DNA of 6,734 nt, from assembly GCA_041180785.1 (NCBI GenBank), contig JBEGQV010000042.1, forward strand, positions 1 through 6,734, given 5' to 3'. This stretch comes from Sandaracinomonas sp041180785 (GTDB lineage: Bacteria > Bacteroidota > Bacteroidia > Cytophagales > Spirosomataceae). Position numbers and translations under genes: made by a program. The notes below the pieces were generated by a model. That model did not search any database, was not told the origin of the DNA, and saw only the letters and a list, made by a program, of their open reading frames with translations. Position 1 is the first letter of the stretch. Each line of letters begins with the position of its first letter. Shown in pieces: positions 1 through 6,234 of the stretch.

Positions 1-1
1 A

Positions 2-1120
2 GCGGAGTTTGTTTATCCAGGTGCACATCACACTCGCTTTCACCATGCCTTAGGTGCTATGCATTTAATGGATCAGGCTTTAAATAATTTAGTAGCAAAG
101 GGCTATTCAATCAGTTCAGAGGAAAGAGAAGCAGCCGAGATTGCCATTTTATTACATGATATTGGCCACGGCCCTTTTAGTCATGTGTTGGAGTATACTT
201 TATTACAAAATGTAAAACATGAACAAGTTTCTCTCCTATTAATGAATTTATTAAATGAAGAATTCAACGGTAAGTTAACCTTAGCCATTGAAATGTTCAC
301 CAATAAATATCCTAGAAAATTTTTCAATCAATTAATTTCAAGTCAACTTGATGTAGATCGATTAGATTACCTCTCAAGAGATTCTTTTTACACGGGAGTC
401 CGTGAAGGATTTATCGGATCTGAACGATTGTTATCCATGTTAGACTTACATGAAGAACAATTGGTGTTAGAAGAAAAAGGCATCTATTCCATTGAAAATT
501 TTTTAATGGCTCGACGACTCATGTATTGGCAAGTATATTTGCACAAAACAGCCATTGCTGCAGAAACCATGCTCATTCAGATTTTAACAAGAGCAAAGCA
601 TCTTTTAGAAAAACAAATTCACATAGAAGGTTCCAAGCCATTAAAACAATTTTTAAGTACCAATTATAGTTGGAAAGAATTTTCAAGTACACCCTCACTT
701 GTTGAAACTTTTGCTGAGTTAGATGATCATGATATTTGGGCAGCCATTAAGTCGTGGAAACATGCTGAGGATAAAATCTTACGAAACCTTTGTACGCAAT
801 TTGTGGAAAGAAAACTTTTCACTTGTAAACTAGGTGCTCAACCTGTACCAAAATCAAGAAAAAGTGAAATTATAAACGACATTAAAAGAAATTGGGATAT
901 TTCAGAAGAAGAATTATCATATTTTACAATTGAAGGAAGTACCACAAATGCTGCATATGTTCAAGGAGATAATACGATAAAAATTGTCGATAAACTTGGT
1001 CAAGTGGTCGAATTAACAGAAGCTTCCGACCTTCCAACCATACAAGCGTTGAGTAAGATTGTAAAAAAATACTATTTTTGTTGTCCAAAGAGCGTATATT
1101 TGCAAGGCAAATTAAGCTAA
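2..1120 (+). CDS. HD-domain phosphohydrolase (COG1078/YwfO-like, dNTPase superfamily), 5'-partial
   Basis: The reading frame is open to the left edge, and the residues before the first in-frame ATG (59) already match the family: YPGAHHTRFHHALG is the conserved opening of the HD fold. The gene therefore starts upstream, probably 40-50 residues back, and the ATG at 59 is internal. Counting from the first complete codon, the metal-binding set is His15 (with Arg12), His52-Asp53 in LLHDIGHGPFSH, and Asp117 in QLDVDRLDYLSRDS. This is the H...HD...D pattern of SAMHD1-type dNTP triphosphohydrolases. The C-terminal half (from about residue 150) is a helical region ending in YYFCCPK, typical of the COG1078 branch. 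The true substrate in Bacteroidota is not known to me; a dNTP or another phosphate ester is inferred from the family. It is cytosolic, with no membrane segment. Its stop lies 21 bp before lpxD, so co-transcription is possible. The family call is strong, the function is not. Confidence 0.9.
   Translation, partial: AEFVYPGAHHTRFHHALGAMHLMDQALNNLVAKGYSISSEEREAAEIAILLHDIGHGPFSHVLEYTLLQNVKHEQVSLLLMNLLNEEFNGKLTLAIEMFTNKYPRKFFNQLISSQLDVDRLDYLSRDSFYTGVREGFIGSERLLSMLDLHEEQLVLEEKGIYSIENFLMARRLMYWQVYLHKTAIAAETMLIQILTRAKHLLEKQIHIEGSKPLKQFLSTNYSWKEFSSTPSLVETFAELDDHDIWAAIKSWKHAEDKILRNLCTQFVERKLFTCKLGAQPVPKSRKSEIINDIKRNWDISEEELSYFTIEGSTTNAAYVQGDNTIKIVDKLGQVVELTEASDLPTIQALSKIVKKYYFCCPKSVYLQGKLS
1048..1080 (+). 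promoter_or_regulatory. candidate Bacteroidota promoter for lpxD (GTTG - 21 bp - TATTTTTG)
   Basis: A GTTG at 1048-1051 is followed, after 21 bases, by TATTTTTG at 1073-1080. This resembles the Bacteroidota sigma-ABfr consensus (TTTG near -33, TAnnTTTG near -7, spacer about 17-23). It lies within the last codons of the HD gene, about 60 bp before the lpxD start, so it could give the lipid A genes their own transcript. Such motifs occur often by chance in A+T-rich DNA, so this is only a candidate. Confidence 0.25.
1095..1102 (+). promoter_or_regulatory. candidate -7 element TATATTTG upstream of lpxD
   Basis: TATATTTG is a perfect match to the Bacteroidota -7 consensus TAnnTTTG and is followed by CA, as in many described examples. 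It would place a start site near 1108-1110, about 32-34 bases before the lpxD ATG. The nearest upstream TTTG (1077-1080) leaves only a 14-base spacer, shorter than usual, which weakens the call. It may be an alternative to the candidate just upstream. Confidence 0.25.
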
Positions 1121-1141
1121 AGAAAAATAATTTATCCTTGC

Positions 1142-2167
1142 ATGAAATTTACTATTGACCAAATAGCACAAATAATTTCTGGTACAGTTGAAGGTGATGG
1201 TTCTGCTTTGATATCAAAATTTGATAAAATTGAAGAAGGAACCCAAGAGAGTATTTCTTTTTTAGCTAATCCAAAATATGAATCATTTTTATACGATTCA
1301 AACGCAACAGCAATTATCATTGCCAATGATTTAATGTTGAAATCTAAACCTAAAGCCAATTTAATTCGCGTTAAAGACCCCTATTCAGCCTTTACGATTC
1401 TCTTACAAAAATACCAAGAAATCACGTCCAAATCACCCTCAGGAATTCATCAATTAAGTGCGATAGATGAATCATCTACGATGGATAATGATGTATTTAT
1501 TGATGCATTTGTTAAAATTGGTCAACAGGCAAGTATTGGAACTGGAACACAAATATTTTCAAACGTTAGCATAGGACATCGCGTTAAAATTGGTAATCAT
1601 TGTAAAATTTATGCTGGAGCAATAATTTATGATGATGTAGTCATTGGTGATAACTGTACAATTCACTCCAATGCTGTGATCGGATCAGATGGATTTGGCT
1701 TTGCTCCTCAAGCAGACGGCACCTACACAACAATTCCTCAACTAGGAAATGTTATTTTGGGAAACAGGGTAAGTATCGGGGCCAATACAACAATTGACCG
1801 CGCAACGATGGGATCTACTAAAATTGGAAATGGTGTTAAAATTGACAATTTAGTTCAAATAGCTCATAATGTAGAAGTTGGTGATCACACTGTGATTGCA
1901 GCGCAAGCAGGTATTTCTGGTTCGACCAAAATTGGAAAATATTGTATGATTGGTGGACAAGTTGGAATGGCTGGACATATCATTGTTGCCGATAAAACGA
2001 TTGTCACTGCAAAATCAGGAGTAACCAAATCATTTAAAACTTCTGGATTGGTATTAGGCGGTAATCCTGCTACCTTAAATCATGAATTTTTAAAATCAAA
2101 TGCATTTATTCGCCGCTTACCAGAAATACTTTCAAAGGTAAGTCAATTAGAAAAACAAGAAGATTAA
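1142..2167 (+). CDS. lpxD: UDP-3-O-(3-hydroxyacyl)glucosamine N-acyltransferase LpxD
   Basis: Third enzyme of lipid A synthesis: it transfers a 3-hydroxyacyl chain from acyl carrier protein to the free amine of UDP-3-O-acyl-glucosamine, in the cytosol. The 341 residues match the family length. Residues 1-100 form the uridine-binding domain (ISFLANPKYESFLY at 38-51). Residues about 105-295 are hexapeptide repeats of a left-handed beta-helix, including GSDGFGFAP at 181-189. His242 in QIAHNVEVG matches the E. coli catalytic His239, and His279 in MAGH matches His276. The C-terminal helix (314-341) fits the trimer-tip region seen in the family. The start MKFTIDQIA is the usual N-terminus, so the ATG is well supported. 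No clear Shine-Dalgarno sequence precedes it, which is normal for this phylum. It follows the HD gene by 21 bp and precedes lpxC/fabZ by 7 bp. The exact acyl chain used cannot be read from the sequence. Confidence 0.97.
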   Translation: MKFTIDQIAQIISGTVEGDGSALISKFDKIEEGTQESISFLANPKYESFLYDSNATAIIIANDLMLKSKPKANLIRVKDPYSAFTILLQKYQEITSKSPSGIHQLSAIDESSTMDNDVFIDAFVKIGQQASIGTGTQIFSNVSIGHRVKIGNHCKIYAGAIIYDDVVIGDNCTIHSNAVIGSDGFGFAPQADGTYTTIPQLGNVILGNRVSIGANTTIDRATMGSTKIGNGVKIDNLVQIAHNVEVGDHTVIAAQAGISGSTKIGKYCMIGGQVGMAGHIIVADKTIVTAKSGVTKSFKTSGLVLGGNPATLNHEFLKSNAFIRRLPEILSKVSQLEKQED

Positions 2168-2174
2168 AATTCTT

Positions 2175-3569
2175 ATGAATAATAAACAACATACAATTTC
2201 AAAATCAATCAGTTTAAGTGGTGTAGGACTCCATACAGGTGTAGTAGCTAATATGACATTTGTACCTGCTCCAGCAAATCATGGAATTAAATTCCAACGA
2301 GTTGATTTACCAGAACAACCAATTGCCGACGCTGATGTTGATTATGTTGTTGACACATCCCGCGGAACTACAATCGAGCATAATGGTGCTCGTATTAATA
2401 CGGTTGAACATGTGCTTGCAGCAATGGTTGGTTTAGAAATTGATAATATCTTAATACAATTAGATGGTCCTGAACCTCCAATAATGGATGGTAGTTCCAT
2501 CAAATTTGTCGAAGCTTTATTGGAAGCCGGATTAGAAGAACAAGAAGCTGCACGTAAATTCTTTGAATTAACCGAAGAAGTTAGGTATAAAGATCCTTCA
2601 AAAGATATTGAATTAGCTGCCTTGCCTCTAAACGATTACCGTTTAGCCGTAATGGTTGATTATAATTCTAAATTTTTATCAAGTCAACACGCTAATCTTT
2701 CACACATTAGCCAATTTGCTAAAAACTTTGCCATGTGTAGAACTTTTTGTTTTGTACATGAATTAGAAGCATTATTTAAAGCAGGATTAATCAAAGGTGG
2801 TGATTTAAACAATGCCATTGTTATTGCAGATAAAGATTACTCAGAAACGGAGTTAGCGCATTTGGCGGAAGTTATTGGTAAACCCAAAATCTCTGTTTCC
2901 AAGGAAGCAGGTATTTTAAACAATACACAATTACATTACACCAATGAAATGGCTAGACATAAATTATTAGATGTAATGGGTGATTTAGCATTAGTTGGTA
3001 GACCAATCAAAGCACAGATTTTAGCTTCTCGACCAGGACATGCTTCCAATGTTGAATTAGCTAAAAAAATAAAAAAATTAATGCTGGAAACAGAAAAAAA
3101 TGCTGTTCCAGTGTATGACCCAAAAGCAACTCCAATTTGCTCTCATGAGCGTATTTATGAGTTACTTCCACACCGCTATCCATTTCAAATGATCGACAAA
3201 ATCATGTATTTGGATGATACTTCAGTGGTAGGAGTAAAAAATGTAACCATGAATGAAAATTATTTCATGGGTCATTTTCCAAATAATCCGGTGATGCCTG
3301 GTGTGATGCAAGTTGAAGCAATGGCACAAACAGGCGGAATTTTAGTATTAAGTTCGGTACCTGATCCAGAAAATTATTGGCCTTATTTGGTAGGCATTGA
3401 AAATTGTCGATTTAGAAGAAGCGTCATACCTGGAGATACGGTAATTTTTAGATGTGAATTAACCGCACCCATAAGAAGAGGAATTGCAAAAATGGTTGGG
3501 AAAGCTTATGTAGCTGGACAAGTTGTTTGCGAAGCTGAAATGACTGCAAGTTTAGTAAGAAAATCTTAA
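2175..3569 (+). CDS. lpxC/fabZ: bifunctional UDP-3-O-acyl-N-acetylglucosamine deacetylase / 3-hydroxyacyl-ACP dehydratase (LpxC-FabZ fusion)
   Basis: One 464-residue chain carries two enzymes. Residues 1 to about 310 are LpxC, the zinc deacetylase and committed step of lipid A synthesis. SLSGVGLHTG is at 13-22, catalytic Glu78 and zinc ligand His79 are in NTVEH, and zinc ligands His262 and Asp266 are in RHKLLDVMGD. The general acid/base His289 is in PGHASN, and RTF at 189-191 lines the substrate site. Residues about 325-464 are FabZ, which dehydrates 3-hydroxyacyl-ACP in fatty acid elongation: LLPHRYPFQMIDK at 330-342, catalytic His367 in GHFPNNPVMPG and Glu381 in VEAMAQ, with the same 14-residue spacing as E. 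coli. Both sites look active. The join (about 305-325) is short and shows no frameshift. This fusion is known across Bacteroidota. Both domains compete for 3-hydroxyacyl products, so the fusion ties lipid A and phospholipid synthesis in a fixed ratio. lpxA follows after 5 bp. Confidence 0.97.
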   Translation: MNNKQHTISKSISLSGVGLHTGVVANMTFVPAPANHGIKFQRVDLPEQPIADADVDYVVDTSRGTTIEHNGARINTVEHVLAAMVGLEIDNILIQLDGPEPPIMDGSSIKFVEALLEAGLEEQEAARKFFELTEEVRYKDPSKDIELAALPLNDYRLAVMVDYNSKFLSSQHANLSHISQFAKNFAMCRTFCFVHELEALFKAGLIKGGDLNNAIVIADKDYSETELAHLAEVIGKPKISVSKEAGILNNTQLHYTNEMARHKLLDVMGDLALVGRPIKAQILASRPGHASNVELAKKIKKLMLETEKNAVPVYDPKATPICSHERIYELLPHRYPFQMIDKIMYLDDTSVVGVKNVTMNENYFMGHFPNNPVMPGVMQVEAMAQTGGILVLSSVPDPENYWPYLVGIENCRFRRSVIPGDTVIFRCELTAPIRRGIAKMVGKAYVAGQVVCEAEMTASLVRKS

Positions 3570-3574
3570 AACGT

Positions 3575-4345
3575 ATGACTCACCCCCTAACCTTTATCTC
3601 TCCTTTAGCTAAAATTGCGGATAATGTAAAAGTTGATCCATTTACGGTCATTCATGAAGACGTTGAAATTGGTGAAGGAACTTGGATTGCCTCAAATGTA
3701 ACCATCTTTCCAGGCGCTAGAATCGGTAAGAATGTTCGTATATTTCCTGGTGCAGTAATATCTGCAATTCCACAAGATTTAAAATTTGGTGGTGAGAAAA
3801 CAACCTTGGAAATTGGTGACAATTCCACCATCAGAGAATGTGCAACCCTTAACCGGGGTACCTCGGATAGAAATAAAACTGTAATTGGTAAAAATTGTTT
3901 AATTATGGCTTATGTACACATTGCGCACGACTGTTTAGTCGGGGACAATGTGATTATTGCCAATTCTGTTCAAATGGCAGGACATGTGACTGTTGGAAAT
4001 CATGCCATCATTGGTGGCTCCTCGGCCATTCATCAATTTTCTAAAATTGGTGCCCATTGTATGATTTCAGGTGGTTCTTTGGTTCGAAAAGATGTACCTC
4101 CATTTACAAAATCAGGAAGAGAACCTCTCACCTACGCAGGCATCAACTCAATTGGATTAAGAAGAAGAGACTTTACCGATGAGCGGATTGCAGAAATTCA
4201 AGAAATCTATCGTTACGTTTATTTAAAAGGACTTAATATCAACGAAGCACTCATCCAAATTGAAGCAAATCTTCCTGCTTCACCTGAAAGAGATGAAATT
4301 TTAGAATTTATTCGTACCTCTGAAAGGGGAATTATGAAAGGATAA
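3575..4345 (+). CDS. lpxA: acyl-[ACP]-UDP-N-acetylglucosamine O-acyltransferase LpxA
   Basis: First enzyme of lipid A synthesis: it places a 3-hydroxyacyl chain on the 3-OH of UDP-GlcNAc, reversibly, in the cytosol. The 256 residues compare with 262 in E. coli. Residues about 8-185 are hexapeptide repeats of the left-handed beta-helix, and the remainder is the helical C-terminal domain starting at GINSIGLRRRDF. Catalytic His118 lies in HIAHDC (E. coli His125). His137 in MAGH and His153 in AIHQF match E. coli His144 and His160 at the same offset of seven. By that alignment the chain-length ruler position (E. coli Gly173) is Gly166, which fits a long acyl chain rather than the C10 of Pseudomonas LpxA, where Met occupies the site. 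The start MTHPLTFISPLAKI is usual for the family. The stop codon overlaps the next start by one base (TAATG), implying translational coupling to the ABC ATPase. Confidence 0.97.
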   Translation: MTHPLTFISPLAKIADNVKVDPFTVIHEDVEIGEGTWIASNVTIFPGARIGKNVRIFPGAVISAIPQDLKFGGEKTTLEIGDNSTIRECATLNRGTSDRNKTVIGKNCLIMAYVHIAHDCLVGDNVIIANSVQMAGHVTVGNHAIIGGSSAIHQFSKIGAHCMISGGSLVRKDVPPFTKSGREPLTYAGINSIGLRRRDFTDERIAEIQEIYRYVYLKGLNINEALIQIEANLPASPERDEILEFIRTSERGIMKG

Positions 4346-4962
4346 TGAAAATTGTAACCGAAAAATTAGAAAAGAAATTTCGAAAAGAATGGATCTTTAC
4401 TGATTTTTCGTATCAGTTTGAACAAGGTAATGCCTATGCACTCACGGGACCAAATGGATCAGGAAAATCAACCTTACTAAAAATACTAAGTTTTTATTCC
4501 TTACCTACTCGAGGAAACATTAAGATGTTTCAACAAACTATTAGTATTCCTACTGAAATTGCTTACCAACATATTGCCTTTTCCTCACCTTATATTCAAT
4601 TAATTGAAGAATTTACGCTTAGCGAATTAGTACAGTTCTGTAAAAATGCACATTTGATTACAGAGAATACTACTTTGGAAGCATTTGAGAATTACATCGA
4701 GTTATCTCCTGGAAAAGAAAAATTAATTTCAAATTTTTCTTCAGGTATGCGTCAAAAAGTCAAATTAGGTTTATCGCTTTTCTCAAATCGACCAATCCTA
4801 TTGTTGGATGAACCTTGTACAAATCTTGACAGAAAAGCCAAAGATTGGTTTTTTACAAAATTAGAAGAAACAAGGGATCGGCTAATTATTATTGCATCCA
4901 ATGAAAAAGAAGAAATTGATTTTTGTCAAAAATCAATTTCAATTTTAGATTACAAAAAATAA
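4345..4962 (+). CDS. stand-alone ABC transporter ATP-binding protein, lpx-linked
   Basis: A single 205-residue ABC ATPase domain without membrane segments. Walker A is GPNGSGKST at 35-43, the signature is FSSGMRQK at 131-138 (an LSGGQ variant), and Walker B is ILLLDEP at 151-157 with catalytic Glu156. The D-loop NLD is at 160-162. Two switch positions are unusual: the Q-loop region reads FSSPYIQLIEEFT (79-91), with Ser/Pro where Gln is expected, and the H-loop position after IIIAS is Asn186 instead of His. Length and style resemble small CcmA-like ATPases. The 1-base overlap with lpxA suggests it is made with the lipid A enzymes and may power an envelope or lipid process, but no permease is adjacent on its strand. 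The nearest permease, GldF, is on the opposite strand and probably unrelated. The last 13 bases overlap the 3' end of gldF. The ABC class is certain; partner and substrate are unknown. Confidence 0.9.
   Translation: MKIVTEKLEKKFRKEWIFTDFSYQFEQGNAYALTGPNGSGKSTLLKILSFYSLPTRGNIKMFQQTISIPTEIAYQHIAFSSPYIQLIEEFTLSELVQFCKNAHLITENTTLEAFENYIELSPGKEKLISNFSSGMRQKVKLGLSLFSNRPILLLDEPCTNLDRKAKDWFFTKLEETRDRLIIIASNEKEEIDFCQKSISILDYKK
4903..4940 (-). terminator. probable intrinsic terminator of the gldF operon, embedded in the opposing ATPase gene
   Basis: GAAATTGATTTTTG (4912-4925) and CAAAAATCAATTTC (4927-4940) are perfect reverse complements around a single T at 4926. As RNA this folds into a 13-bp stem with a 3-base loop. 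On the minus strand it starts 9 bases after the gldF stop and is followed at once by TTCTTTTTC (4911-4903), the layout of a rho-independent terminator. The stem is A+T-rich (two G-C pairs in 13), so it would be weak for a terminator. On the plus strand the hairpin lies inside codons about 190-199 of the ABC ATPase gene and is followed only by AATTTT, so termination in that direction is less likely. Confidence 0.6.
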
Positions 4963-5690
4963 ATTCTGTACCTTTTTTTTAAAATTTTATTAAATCGAAT
5001 TACCTCTAATTTAAAGAGAATGAGATTTATTCCAAGAAAAAAAACAAGTTCAGAAATTCGGATGACACCAATTGAAAGATTATAGAAATGCGATTTTAAT
5101 GCAAAATAATCTAAATCAAAAAGATTCACAGCTATAACTGATTTTAATTGCATCAAACCTTCCCAACAGATATAACTACAAAAAACACTTACGACAAAAG
5201 CAACGGATTGCTTGGAAGTAAATAATGAAGCTAATGTAGAAATCTGAATTAAAGTAAATGCAAGTATCAACAAAGAAAGATATTGCCCCACGACGATTGA
5301 GTAATCTAATTCGCTACCTATCGAAAGAACTTTAAGGGAAACAACATACAATAACGTTGGAACTAAAGATACCAAAATCACTAAAAAAACACCTAAAATC
5401 TTTCCCATAATAATTTGATTTCCAGAAATAGGTAAAATTTTAAGCAAATCTATGGATTGATTTTCCTTTTCCTCTGCAAACAAGCGCATGGTTAAGGTTG
5501 GTATAAAAAGAATTAAGAACCAGGGTATGATATCAAAAAATACACTCATTTCCGCAAATCCAAAATCCAACAAGTTACCCTCCAATACCCATGTAAATAA
5601 CCCTAATGCTAAAAATAAAATCAACATTAGGCCTACACCTAAAAACGATGAATAGAAACTAGTAAACTCTTTTTTTAAAATGGATACCAT
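4950..5690 (-). CDS. gldF: gliding-motility-associated ABC transporter permease GldF-like
   Basis: A 246-residue inner-membrane protein of the ABC-2 permease type with about six membrane segments (15-36, 50-68, 97-118, 132-157, 162-180, 212-228). It matches GldF in several places: an N-terminal LKKEFTSFYSS, a FAEMSVFFDIIPW stretch, the coupling loop TMRLFAEEKENQSIDLLKILPIS at 67-89, PTLLY at 111-115, and a late SIGVIRISELVFFLGIN. In Flavobacterium, GldF works with GldG (membrane/periplasmic) and the ATPase GldA in an exporter linked to gliding, though homologues also occur in non-gliding Bacteroidota. The start codon overlaps the DUF4199 stop by one base (TAATG), so the two are coupled. No gldG follows; the gene ends tail-to-tail in the ABC ATPase with a 13-bp overlap. 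A run of eight A (minus strand, 4980-4973) lies near the C-terminus, so the last eight or so residues depend on that count being right. Confidence 0.85.
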   Translation of the reverse strand: MVSILKKEFTSFYSSFLGVGLMLILFLALGLFTWVLEGNLLDFGFAEMSVFFDIIPWFLILFIPTLTMRLFAEEKENQSIDLLKILPISGNQIIMGKILGVFLVILVSLVPTLLYVVSLKVLSIGSELDYSIVVGQYLSLLILAFTLIQISTLASLFTSKQSVAFVVSVFCSYICWEGLMQLKSVIAVNLFDLDYFALKSHFYNLSIGVIRISELVFFLGINLILFKLEVIRFNKILKKRYRIYFL

Positions 5691-6232
5691 TATTCAAAAA
5701 TAGATTTTTCGCGTTTCATGATTCCTGAAACAATTAATCCAAAGAGAAAGAAAAATAAAACAGAAACAAAGACTAATGTAATAAATTGCACCCCTGGTCC
5801 CATAAAAAGAGAGGTCATTTTTTCAGCTTGATCTATTTGGCTTTGACTTAAACCTTGCTCCTCCCACTTTTCTCTTACAGCAGCAAGTTGTTTTGCCGTA
5901 CTAGAATCATCAATAAAAGCCAAGTAAACATAATTAAAAGCACCAGAAATAAGTCCTGTTACAGCACCAGTTAAAGTAGATAAACCCAATCCTGTAGAAT
6001 ATTTTAATTCATCAGCATTTTGGGTACGAAACTCTCGTAAGGCAAAAACTAAAATTGTAATCGTTAATACCAAACTAAAGATTGAACTTAACCAACCAAT
6101 TGATTCTTCAAAACTGTCGATAAGTCCAGAATACTTCGTTATAATCGTATACAAAAAACTTATCAATCCATTAATGATACCCCATTTAAGTGCAATGAAG
6201 GTGTAACTTTGATTATTCTCTTTTAGGGTCAT
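5690..6232 (-). CDS. DUF4199 family membrane protein
   Basis: A 180-residue protein with four predicted membrane segments (about 13-33, 46-67, 82-107, 148-171). A charged, probably helical loop lies between the third and fourth (108-147, including REKWEEQGLSQSQIDQAEKM). This architecture, together with the ALKWGIINGLISFLY opening and the REFRTQNADELKYSTGLGLS stretch after segment two, is typical of the DUF4199 family, found mostly in Bacteroidota. The function of the family is not known to me. The ATG start lies 2 bp after the stop of the preceding membrane-protein gene, and the stop shares a base with the gldF start. This packing suggests one transcript and coupled translation of three membrane proteins. 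The loop could face either side, and topology cannot be settled by eye. The family call is fairly secure. Confidence 0.8.
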   Translation of the reverse strand: MTLKENNQSYTFIALKWGIINGLISFLYTIITKYSGLIDSFEESIGWLSSIFSLVLTITILVFALREFRTQNADELKYSTGLGLSTLTGAVTGLISGAFNYVYLAFIDDSSTAKQLAAVREKWEEQGLSQSQIDQAEKMTSLFMGPGVQFITLVFVSVLFFFLFGLIVSGIMKREKSIFE

Positions 6233-6234
6233 GC

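Noticed and set aside
59..61. ATG at 59 as the start of the HD protein
   Set aside because: The frame is open upstream, and the conserved YPGAHHTRFHHALG motif, including a metal-binding His, lies before it. The gene is cut by the window edge.
1132..1359. Minus-strand open frame of 75 codons opposite the start of lpxD
   Set aside because: It lies wholly antisense to the well-supported uridine-binding domain of LpxD, has no recognisable domain, and looks like a shadow of the coding strand.
4954..4980. A6 ... T8 pairing just after the ATPase stop as a plus-strand terminator
   Set aside because: The stem would be only A-T pairs with a 13-base loop and no G-C clamp, which is too weak to call.
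4345..5690. ABC ATPase and GldF permease as one transporter
   Set aside because: They are on opposite strands and convergent, so they are not co-transcribed. The ATPase is coupled to lpxA, and its loops differ from those expected for the GldA type. Pairing cannot be excluded but has no support.
5695..5702. TATTTTTG on the minus strand just before gldF, matching the -7 promoter consensus
   Set aside because: It ends only 4 bases before the gldF ATG and inside the DUF4199 stop region, with no room for a leader. It shows how often this motif arises by chance in such A+T-rich DNA.
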